From: Rikenellaceae bacterium
Lineage (GTDB): Bacteria; Bacteroidota; Bacteroidia; Bacteroidales; UBA932
DNA length: 61,648 nucleotides
Direction of reading: 5' to 3'
Assembly: GCA_900769905.1 (NCBI GenBank)
Contig: CAAGIL010000036.1
Location: 1-61,648, forward strand
Shown here: positions 31,666-38,882 of the stretch, piece after piece
Layout: each line of letters starts with the position of its first letter
Position numbering within the stretch: the stretch's first letter is position 1
Made by a program: the position numbers and the translations under genes
Notes under the pieces: model-generated
Seen by the model: only the letters and a program-made list of their open reading frames with translations
Database searches by the model: none
Told to the model about the DNA's origin: nothing

Positions 31666-33111
31666 TCAGTGAACGTGGCCGGAATGTGCGTCCAGACTGC
31701 CTGCGGCCTGGGCGAGCTTGAGTATGACGGCTCCGCGGCTGACTATGGTCTCACCTCCCTGCAGGCCTGAAACTATTGCAGTGTATCTGCCGTTGCTCTC
31801 AGCCGGAACGACCTGCACCTTTTCGTAGGTCTCAGGATTCAACTGCTTGTAAACAAAGAAGTTGCCTGACTCTTCAACCAGAGCTTCGTTCGGCACGGCA
31901 ATCCTGGACGTCTCGTTTGAGCAGCAGATGCGCAGGTCGGCGAAGGACCCGCTGAGGCAGCCTTCGTAGCCGTTGATTTCGATGTTTACAGGAATGAGCG
32001 GGCTTTCCGCGGAAGCGGAGCGTCCCACGCTGATGATTTTGCCGTCGAGTTCAGAGAGGCTGTAGCTGCCCTTGGAAGTGAGGAAAATGCACTCGCTTAT
32101 GTCCTGAAGCTCAGAGAAATAGCTTGGCTGGACCTTGGCTGTTACAAGGAAACGCCCTCCGCCGGCAACGCAGGCGAGGGGAGTGCCGGTTTCCACGTAG
32201 TCCCCGTTGGAGACGTAGATTTTATCCAGATAGCCGGAAATCTCCGGGAAGGCGGCAAAGGAGCCGTTGCGGTAGTTCCTCTCGAGGTTTTCGTATTCTG
32301 CCTTGGCGGAGAGGTACTCGGCCCTTGCCCTTGAGAGCTCGCCCTTGCTGACTATGCTGCTTTCGGCGAGCCGGCTCTTCCTCTCGTATTCTTCGCTGGC
32401 GCGTTCGTATTCAGCCTTCGCGTTGCTGTATCGGACTTCCATATTGGAGTCGGCAAGGCCTGAACTGTTTATGAAGAAAAGGGGATCGCCTTTGCTTACG
32501 CTGCTTCCCACAGTGAGGCTGGATTTTGCGTATCTTATTATTCCTGAGGTCTTTGCTACTATGGTAAATTCCCTTTCGGGAAGGGCACTGATGCGTCCCA
32601 CCGTCTTGATTACCGAGCCGAGATTCATTGGCTCTGCCTTGGCAGTGGCGAAATCCACCTTCCAGCTCTGTTCGCGGGAGAAGTTCACGCTGTTGGCAGG
32701 GGCGTGGGAGTGGGAGGCCCCGCTGCAGTCGAAGTCCCTTCCGGCGAAGTTTATGCTTACCAGGCAGTTTTCGTGGCTGCCGGGAGTGAAGTCGAAGCGG
32801 AATACTCCCTCGCGGAGTTTCTCGCCCTCTGTGCTGAGGATTTTGCCTCCCTCGGCCCTGTAGCTGAGCGTAGCATTTCCGCCCGCAGCGGCCTTGAAGT
32901 TGTCAAGGTCCGTAAACCTTGCGGTCAGGGAAGTCTCTTCCCCCTCTTCAAGCTCTTCGCTTTCCGCAAAGAGTTCAATGTTACCGGAAATAGAGCTGAG
33001 CTGCACGGAACTGTGTCCTTCTTCTTCGTGCCCGTGCCCTTCTTCCTTATGATCGGCACCGCAGGCGCAGGCAAGGCACAGCAGCAGTGCATAATATATG
33101 TATTTTTTCAT
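31666..33111 (-). CDS. RND efflux periplasmic adaptor with histidine-rich ends
   Basis: 481 residues, lipoprotein signal (LLLCLACAC) followed at once by HKEEGHGHEEEGH. A lipoyl/barrel-sandwich half (FTIVAKTSGIIRYAKSSLTVGSSV; YLDKIYVSNGDYVETG), a long coiled-coil hairpin (about 225-285, rich in A, E, K, S) and the beta-barrel part make a membrane-fusion protein bridging the RND pump and the outer-membrane duct. The C-terminus is also histidine-rich (DAHSGHVH), and a third His cluster (SHSHAP) lies near 135. The three clusters favour a metal substrate such as Zn2+ or Cu+. Confidence 0.92.
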   Translation of the reverse strand: MKKYIYYALLLCLACACGADHKEEGHGHEEEGHSSVQLSSISGNIELFAESEELEEGEETSLTARFTDLDNFKAAAGGNATLSYRAEGGKILSTEGEKLREGVFRFDFTPGSHENCLVSINFAGRDFDCSGASHSHAPANSVNFSREQSWKVDFATAKAEPMNLGSVIKTVGRISALPEREFTIVAKTSGIIRYAKSSLTVGSSVSKGDPLFFINSSGLADSNMEVRYSNAKAEYERASEEYERKSRLAESSIVSKGELSRARAEYLSAKAEYENLERNYRNGSFAAFPEISGYLDKIYVSNGDYVETGTPLACVAGGGRFLVTAKVQPSYFSELQDISECIFLTSKGSYSLSELDGKIISVGRSASAESPLIPVNIEINGYEGCLSGSFADLRICCSNETSRIAVPNEALVEESGNFFVYKQLNPETYEKVQVVPAESNGRYTAIVSGLQGGETIVSRGAVILKLAQAAGSLDAHSGHVH

Positions 33112-33180
33112 TGATTTTCGGATTCTTGGTTGGACTATGTCTGTTCCGGGCCCTGCGCGCAGGCAAGGTCCTGAGAAATG

Positions 33181-33552
33181 CTAACAGTCCGTCGGCGGGG
33201 CTCTGAGGCCCATTGCGCCCTCCAGAGGAGGGTCGGTGAATCCGTCTGTATAGAAATAATTGAGCGTCTGACTCTGGCCGCACTCAGGCAGGAGCGGGGT
33301 GTCCGCAGAAGGCACGATGGCGCTGAGGCTGAACAACTGGATATGCAGCGGAGGCAGAGCCCCGGCTTCAGAAGCGATGAAGGTATTGAGCTGCTCACAA
33401 CTTCCGTAGTGGAAGGGATGGCTGCTCTCGCTTTCCTGCTGCTCTCCTCCGCCGTGGCATACGAGGTGATGCTCGTGGGCTATTGCCGAGTGGGCGAAGA
33501 CCACGAGGTAAGCGAGAATGCAGAAAAGGGTTGTGAGTCTGCTGTGCTTCAT
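33181..33552 (-). CDS. Small exported His/Cys protein heading the metal-efflux operon
   Basis: 123 residues, signal-peptide-like N-terminus (1-25), then HEHHLVCHGG (26-35) and HPFHYGSC (45-52), with further cysteines at 91 and 123. I recall similar short proteins encoded in front of CusB/CusA-type genes in Bacteroidales (possibly the family called DUF6769), but cannot confirm it. The clustered His and Cys suggest a periplasmic metal sensor, chaperone or buffer for the pump; this is inference. It starts the transcript, with a complete promoter only 7 nt before its ATG, and the adaptor follows after 69 nt. Confidence 0.7.
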   Translation of the reverse strand: MKHSRLTTLFCILAYLVVFAHSAIAHEHHLVCHGGGEQQESESSHPFHYGSCEQLNTFIASEAGALPPLHIQLFSLSAIVPSADTPLLPECGQSQTLNYFYTDGFTDPPLEGAMGLRAPPTDC

Positions 33553-33559
33553 ACGCCTG

Positions 33560-33590
33560 CAAATATAAACATTTTACGTTTTTTGCGCAA
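33560..33590 (-). promoter_or_regulatory. Promoter of the metal-efflux operon, predicted leaderless
   Basis: Minus strand TTG (33588-33590), 20-nt spacer, TATATTTG (33560-33567), then 7 nt to the ATG of the His/Cys protein. Complete -33/-7 promoter with no room for a 5' UTR. Confidence 0.75.
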
Positions 33591-33656
33591 GAGCGCTTAG
33601 TCTGGCACTTTGTTTTCGGAACTTTGTCCACCGGAACCGGGCTTTTTGTGGACAAC

Positions 33657-33687
33657 TTGTATTTGACTGAGAAAATGAGTAGCTTTG
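33657..33687 (+). promoter_or_regulatory. Promoter of the GH2 glycosidase gene
   Basis: TTG (33657-33659), 20-nt spacer, TAGCTTTG (33680-33687), 27 nt before the ATG at 33715. Faces away from the efflux promoter across a 162-nt intergenic region that otherwise shows nothing. Confidence 0.7.
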
Positions 33688-33714
33688 CAATACTTGTCAA
33701 ATTACCATAGCAAT

Positions 33715-36150
33715 ATGAAAACAAACAGACTGATTCCAAGCATCCTCATCCTGGCCTGGATGCTCTTGTTCCCGTCTTTACGCGCCGGTGCGGGCGAAAA
33801 GATCAACTTCGACCGCGGGTGGAAGTTCATGCTCAATTCCGACAGGCCTGAGAATGCCGCCCCGGGGCTTGACGACTCAGCCTGGCAGGAAGTTACCCTT
33901 CCCCACGACTGGAGCATCAGCCTCCCTTTCGATGACAGCAAGAGCGGCAGCATAGCCAATCTTCCAGGAGGAACAGGCTGGTACAGAAAGAGTTTCAGCA
34001 TTCCTGCCTCGGACAGGGGAAAGACCATAAAGATACTTTTCGACGGAATCTACAGCCGCAGCGATGTCTACATCAACGGGCATCACCTCGGCTTCCGTCC
34101 CTACGGCTTCATATATATAGAATACGACCTCAGTCCCTACCTCAACTATGGAGGAGAGAATATCATTGCCGTACGTGCCCATAATCCGGACGATCAGGAA
34201 CATATCGCAAGGTGGTACACGGGCTCGGGCATCAACCGCCACGCCTTCCTCTGCAAATATGATCCCCTTCATTTCGACACTTACGGCATGTCATATTCCG
34301 AATTCAAGCTCAGTCCTGGGAAGGCAGACTTTGAAATCGTCAGCAGCATCACGAACGACAATGTTGCCTTGAGAAAGAAATACGAACTCGTGGTGGAAAT
34401 CCTGGATGCGGATGGGCAGATCGTATTCAAGGACAGAAAGAAGTATGGCCATTATGTCAATACGTCTTTCAAGAATGACCTAGGCGGCGGAGACACTGTA
34501 AGTTTCTGCCTGGTTACGGAATGTTCCGTTGAAAATCCGCATCTCTGGAGCACTGAAGACCCTTACCTCTACACGGCGAGGCAATCCCTGTATGCAGGAG
34601 GCAGACTCATCGACAGGGCCGAAGAAAATCTCGGAATCAGGACAGCAGAATTCACTTCCGACAAGGGCTTCATCCTCAACGGAAAGCCACTGAAAATCAA
34701 GGGTTTCTGCATACATCAGGACGATGCCGGTCTGGGAGCCGCCCTCCCTCTGCGCTCTATGGAGCGCAAGCTGGAAATCTTCAGGGAGTTCGGAGTCAAC
34801 GCCATACGCTGCAGCCACAACCCTCCGGCACCGGAATTCCTGGATCTCTGCGACCGTATGGGTTTTCTGGTAATAGACGAGGCCTTTGACAAGTGGAAGT
34901 CCGGCTACTATGCCGAATACTTCGACGAGTGGTGGAGAGATGACCTTCTGGATATGCTGGTGCGCGACAACTGCCACCCTTCCGTCATACTCTGGAGCAT
35001 AGGCAACGAAGTCCAGGAAGCCTGGGACGAGAGCGACGAGGGAGTCAGGAGGGCCGAAATGCTCCGAGACTTCGTGCACGATTTCGACCCGACCCGCCCC
35101 GTCAACATAGCCTGCCAGAACAACCACCAGGGCAAATTTTCTAAAGTAGCCGATGTGGCAGGATACAATTACCTGGAAACCAGAATGTTGATCGACCATA
35201 AGGCGGATCCTTCCCGTAAATTCCTCGTCACCGAGGAACTTCCGTATTACTGCGGAGCCGAGGGTAACATACGCAGTTACGACACCACGAACCCCTGGGA
35301 GATCATCGAGGCCAACGACTTCATAGCCGGCGGTTTCATCTGGTCAGGCTGCGACTACATAGGCGAAGCCGTGTGGCCTTCCCGCGGCTGGCCGAACGGA
35401 CTCTTCGACATCTGTATGGTGGAGAAGCCGCGCGCCGGATACCTGCGCTCCAAATGGAACGACGAGCCTTTCGTGAACATTATGGTCAGGGACAACAGCC
35501 TCGACCTGGACCACGGCCGCGACCTCTGGCAGTGGCCTGCCTCAGAGAGCATCTGGAACTTCCCGAAGTCCTACGAGGGCCTGGTAATCGAACTCAATAC
35601 CATCAGCAACTGCGAGCAGGTGCAGCTCTATTTCAACGGCAAGCTTATGGGCGAGAAGACGGTTGACGACTTCCCGAACAGCACCGTGGTCTGGAATCTT
35701 CCGTACCATCCGGGCACGCTTGAGGCAAGGGGCATCAACGGAGGCGAGGTGGTGGCCACTTACACCCTCCGCACCGCCGGAGAGCCTGTGAGCGTGAAGG
35801 CAAGTCCCGACAGGAATGTGCTCAAGGCGGACGGGCAGGACCTTTCCTACATACAGATAGAGCTTCTGGACGAGAACGGCACCCTCACCAGACAGGCCAG
35901 CCGCCACATCAAGGGCCGCATAGAGGGCGAAGGCGAGCTGGTGTGCCTTATCAGCAGCGACCTCAGGCGCACGACCCCGTTCACTTCGAAGGAGGATGAC
36001 AGCTACTTCGGCCGCGCGATGGCAATAGTGCGCACCACGGACAAGGCGGGCAAGATTACTCTGAAGCTCGAAGTCGAGGGTTTCGGGGAACCTGTGCTAG
36101 TGGAGCTGGAATCACTTGCGCCTGAAAAAGCCCGCAAGAATCGTAAGTAG
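33715..36150 (+). CDS. Glycoside hydrolase family 2, probable beta-galactosidase
   Basis: 811 residues from ATG 33715, with a signal peptide (about 1-26). GH2 layout: jelly-roll (INFDRGWKFMLNSD, TLPHDWSI, GGTGWYRKSF), Ig-like domain, TIM barrel with FCIHQDDAGLGAALPLRSMERKL and NAIRCSHNPPAPEFLDLCDRMGF, acid/base E432 in SIGNE, and a nucleophile probably at E507 of VTEEL. After the barrel come a DUF4982-like segment (RAGYLRSKWNDEPFV) and a C-terminal Ig-like domain. It would act in the periplasm on beta-galactosides or related plant or host glycans. No SusC/SusD genes adjoin. Its 3' end overlaps the convergent nhaC-like gene by 39 nt. Confidence 0.92.
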   Translation: MKTNRLIPSILILAWMLLFPSLRAGAGEKINFDRGWKFMLNSDRPENAAPGLDDSAWQEVTLPHDWSISLPFDDSKSGSIANLPGGTGWYRKSFSIPASDRGKTIKILFDGIYSRSDVYINGHHLGFRPYGFIYIEYDLSPYLNYGGENIIAVRAHNPDDQEHIARWYTGSGINRHAFLCKYDPLHFDTYGMSYSEFKLSPGKADFEIVSSITNDNVALRKKYELVVEILDADGQIVFKDRKKYGHYVNTSFKNDLGGGDTVSFCLVTECSVENPHLWSTEDPYLYTARQSLYAGGRLIDRAEENLGIRTAEFTSDKGFILNGKPLKIKGFCIHQDDAGLGAALPLRSMERKLEIFREFGVNAIRCSHNPPAPEFLDLCDRMGFLVIDEAFDKWKSGYYAEYFDEWWRDDLLDMLVRDNCHPSVILWSIGNEVQEAWDESDEGVRRAEMLRDFVHDFDPTRPVNIACQNNHQGKFSKVADVAGYNYLETRMLIDHKADPSRKFLVTEELPYYCGAEGNIRSYDTTNPWEIIEANDFIAGGFIWSGCDYIGEAVWPSRGWPNGLFDICMVEKPRAGYLRSKWNDEPFVNIMVRDNSLDLDHGRDLWQWPASESIWNFPKSYEGLVIELNTISNCEQVQLYFNGKLMGEKTVDDFPNSTVVWNLPYHPGTLEARGINGGEVVATYTLRTAGEPVSVKASPDRNVLKADGQDLSYIQIELLDENGTLTRQASRHIKGRIEGEGELVCLISSDLRRTTPFTSKEDDSYFGRAMAIVRTTDKAGKITLKLEVEGFGEPVLVELESLAPEKARKNRK

Positions 36151-37389
36151 GGCGAAGGCACCGAGAAGATAAGGATAATACAGATAAGGAATGATGGCTG
36201 CAGGCGAGATTGAAGCGAGTCCTGCGGCCATCAGCAGTTGTGCCCCGTAAGGAATGATGCCCTGCACCAGGCAGGAGAACACGTCCAGCAGGCTCGCGGT
36301 CCTCTTCGGGCTGATTCCGAAGCGCTCCGCAATGTCGCGGGCAATGGAGCCTGAAGTGATGATGGCAATGGTGTTGTTGGCGGTACAGAGGTTCGAAAGG
36401 CTCACCATGGCGGCAATAGAGAGCTCCGCCCCGGCCTTGCTGCGCACGCGCCCGGTCATGGTCTCGACGATGAGCTCCAGACCTCCGCCCACGCGGATGA
36501 TCTCCAGCAGGCCGCCTGCAAGCATGGTCACGATGATGAGTTCGCTCATCGAGGCGATGCCGGAACCCAGGCAGGAAAGGAAGCCCGTCCAGCCGAAATC
36601 CCCGCAGGCAAAGCCCAGCACGGCGTTGGTCAGGATTCCGCAGGCCAGGATGGCGCACACGTTCATACGGCAGAGCGCGAGCACTATCACCATTATGTAA
36701 GGAAGACATTTGAACCACTGTACCGGGCTCTGTTCCACGGTGTAGTTCAACTCGCGTCCGGCGAAGAAATATATCCCGGCGCAAACCAGGAAGGCCGGTA
36801 CGGCCATTTTTAGATTGGCCTTGAATTTGTCCGCCATCTCGCAGCCGGCAGCCTGGGTAGAGGCTATGGTGGTGTCGGAGATGAAGGAAAGATTGTCCCC
36901 GAAGAAAGCCCCGCCCACCACGAGGGCGGTGATGAACTCAAGTCCAATTCCGGTCTTGGCGGCAATGCCGGAAGCAATGGGCACGAGTGCGACTATGGTG
37001 CCCACGCTGGTGCCGACTGCCATCGAGATGAAGCAGGCCGTGATGAACAGGCCCACCAGCATCAGGCTTTCAGGCACGGCCCCGAGAAGCAGGGACACGG
37101 TCGCATCCACGGCCCCGATTTCTTTGGCACTTCCCGCGAAGGCACCGGCCAGGATGAAGATCCATATCATCAGCAGCACCTTGGGATGCCCCGCACCCCG
37201 GGACATGGTCTCTATGCGCGAGGCCAGGCTGCCGCGGGACACGATTACCGCGTACACGCAGGCCACCAGAAACGCGGCCGGAACCGGGATGAGGTAGAAA
37301 TCCCCGGCCACAAGCGAGGATACCAGATACACACAGAGGAACACCAGCAGCGGGCTGAGTGACAACAGGGCTGAGAGCTTTTTCTTCAT
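36112..37389 (-). CDS. NhaC-family Na+/H+ antiporter-like permease
   Basis: 425 residues from ATG 37389 (MKKKLSALL); about 11-12 membrane helices. Family segments: VSLLLGAVPESLMLVGLFITACFISMAVGTSVGTIVALVPIA and the polar motif GGAFFGDNLSFISDTTIASTQ with the conserved D, N and S residues of NhaC proteins; later NNTIAIITSGSIA. It may exchange Na+ for H+ or malate-type substrates; annotation within this family is loose. The promoter lies 9 nt upstream. Its 3' end overlaps the GH2 gene by 39 nt. Confidence 0.88.
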   Translation of the reverse strand: MKKKLSALLSLSPLLVFLCVYLVSSLVAGDFYLIPVPAAFLVACVYAVIVSRGSLASRIETMSRGAGHPKVLLMIWIFILAGAFAGSAKEIGAVDATVSLLLGAVPESLMLVGLFITACFISMAVGTSVGTIVALVPIASGIAAKTGIGLEFITALVVGGAFFGDNLSFISDTTIASTQAAGCEMADKFKANLKMAVPAFLVCAGIYFFAGRELNYTVEQSPVQWFKCLPYIMVIVLALCRMNVCAILACGILTNAVLGFACGDFGWTGFLSCLGSGIASMSELIIVTMLAGGLLEIIRVGGGLELIVETMTGRVRSKAGAELSIAAMVSLSNLCTANNTIAIITSGSIARDIAERFGISPKRTASLLDVFSCLVQGIIPYGAQLLMAAGLASISPAAIIPYLYYPYLLGAFALLTILAGFFRRK

Positions 37390-37447
37390 ATCGGGCTGCA
37401 AAGTTAAGAAAAAACCCGATTGCCCACAAAAAGCCCTTGTTTTGTGG
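37390..37447 (-). promoter_or_regulatory. nhaC promoter with two surrounding dyads
   Basis: Minus strand TTTG (37427-37430), 20-nt spacer, TAACTTTG (37399-37406), 9 nt before the ATG. ATCGGG (37390-37395) and CCCGAT (37415-37420) flank the -7 box. CCACAAAA (37424-37431) and TTTTGTGG (37440-37447), a perfect 8-bp inverted repeat with 8-nt spacer, cover the -33 box. Confidence 0.65.
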
Positions 37448-37448
37448 A

Positions 37449-37485
37449 TGTGAGTTGCAATTCACAGGAAAAAATCCTAAATTCG
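37449..37485 (+). promoter_or_regulatory. gdhA promoter overlapped by an 18-bp palindrome
   Basis: TGTGAGTTGCAATTCACA (37449-37466) matches its reverse complement at 16 of 18 positions. It contains TTG (37455-37457), which lies 20 nt before TAAATTCG (37478-37485), seven of eight matches to TAnnTTTG and 23 nt before the gdhA ATG. A dimeric repressor bound there would block the -33 box. The outer halves TGTGA/TCACA recall CRP-type sites but with an 8-nt instead of 6-nt spacer. Confidence 0.6.
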
Positions 37486-37508
37486 CAAGCGTTAGTTATT
37501 ATATCCCT

Positions 37509-38864
37509 ATGGACAAATTTACAGCCAACTATGTCGATAAGTTCATGTCGGAGCTTATCGCCCGCAATCCCGGTGAGAGCGAGTTCCACCAGGCAGTCAG
37601 AGAGGTCGTAGAGAGCGTTGCTCCTTATGTGACTTCGTATCCTTACCTAATGGATCTGAAAATTCTCGAGAGAATGGTAGAGCCGGAACGTGTCATAATG
37701 TTCCGTGTTCCCTGGACTGATGACAGGGGAGAGATCCACATAAATCGCGGATACAGGGTTCAGATGAACAGTGCCCTGGGCCCTTACAAGGGCGGCATCC
37801 GCTTCCACGCCAGCGTAAACCTCAGCATTATGAAGTTCCTGGCCTTCGAACAGACCTTCAAGAACTCCCTCACGACCCTCCCTATGGGCGGAGGCAAGGG
37901 CGGATCCGATTTCAGTCCGAGAGGCAAGTCTGATGCGGAGGTGATGCGTTTCTGCCAGAGCTTTATGACCGAGCTTCAGAGGCACATAGGCCCTGACACC
38001 GACGTTCCTGCCGGAGACATAGGCGTAGGCGGAAGGGAGGTGGGTTACCTCTTCGGACAGTACAAGCGTCTGCGTGACGAGTTCACCGGCACCCTAACCG
38101 GCAAGGGAATAGCCTGGGGCGGCAGCCGTCTGCGCACCGAAGCCACGGGTTACGGTGTCTGCTACTTCGCCCAGGAGATGCTCGCATTGCAGGGCAAGTC
38201 CTTCGAAGGACAGACGGTGCTCGTGTCCGGTTCCGGAAACGTGGCCCAGTATGCGGCCCAGAAGGCGATGAGGCTCGGAGCCAAGGTGGTAACCCTGTCC
38301 GATTCCGACGGTTTTATCCACGATCCCGAGGGACTCACCGAGGAGAAGCTCAATTACGTGCTGGAACTCAAGAACATACGCAGAGGACGCATAAGCGAGT
38401 ACGCAAAGAAGTATCCTCAGGCGAAGTACTATCCCGGCGAGCGCCCGTGGGGCATTCCTTGCGACATAGCCCTGCCTTGCGCCACCCAGAACGAAATCGA
38501 AGCCAAGGATGCGGAGAAACTGGTTGCCGGAGGCTGCTACTGCGTGGTGGAGGGAGCCAATATGCCTACTACCCCTGAGGCGATTGCCATCATCCAGGGG
38601 GCGAAGCTGCTCTACTCTCCGGGCAAGGCATCCAACGCCGGCGGCGTGGCAACCTCAGGTCTTGAGATGACCCAGAATTCCATACGCCAGAAGTGGACCG
38701 CGGAAGAGGTGGATGCCCATCTGCACCGCATCATGTCCGAAATCCACGAATCCTGCCTCAAATACGGCAAGGAAGAGGACGGATACATCAACTACGTCAA
38801 GGGTGCCAACATCGCCGGCTTCATCAAGGTGGCCAATGCGATGGTTGACCAGGGACTTGTATAA
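37509..38864 (+). CDS. gdhA: Glutamate dehydrogenase, hexameric NADP-type class
   Basis: 451 residues, the size of the small hexameric GDH class. Catalyses reductive amination of 2-oxoglutarate with ammonium, or the reverse. Substrate and catalytic lysines are in GPYKGGIRFH (K94) and GGGKGGSDFSP (K130). The Rossmann segment is VLVSGSGNVAQYAAQKA followed by TLSDSDG, which lacks an acidic residue ideal for NAD and fits NADP. Start at 37509 (MDKFTANYVDKF); the longer frame from 37359 runs back through the promoter. Followed after 18 nt by the receiver/ATP-grasp protein. Confidence 0.96.
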   Translation: MDKFTANYVDKFMSELIARNPGESEFHQAVREVVESVAPYVTSYPYLMDLKILERMVEPERVIMFRVPWTDDRGEIHINRGYRVQMNSALGPYKGGIRFHASVNLSIMKFLAFEQTFKNSLTTLPMGGGKGGSDFSPRGKSDAEVMRFCQSFMTELQRHIGPDTDVPAGDIGVGGREVGYLFGQYKRLRDEFTGTLTGKGIAWGGSRLRTEATGYGVCYFAQEMLALQGKSFEGQTVLVSGSGNVAQYAAQKAMRLGAKVVTLSDSDGFIHDPEGLTEEKLNYVLELKNIRRGRISEYAKKYPQAKYYPGERPWGIPCDIALPCATQNEIEAKDAEKLVAGGCYCVVEGANMPTTPEAIAIIQGAKLLYSPGKASNAGGVATSGLEMTQNSIRQKWTAEEVDAHLHRIMSEIHESCLKYGKEEDGYINYVKGANIAGFIKVANAMVDQGLV

Positions 38865-38882
38865 AGTACACATATTCTGAAG

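Noticed and set aside
37359..37508. 50-codon N-terminal extension of glutamate dehydrogenase
   Set aside because: It runs back through the promoter and palindrome into the nhaC start; the family begins at the ATG at 37509.
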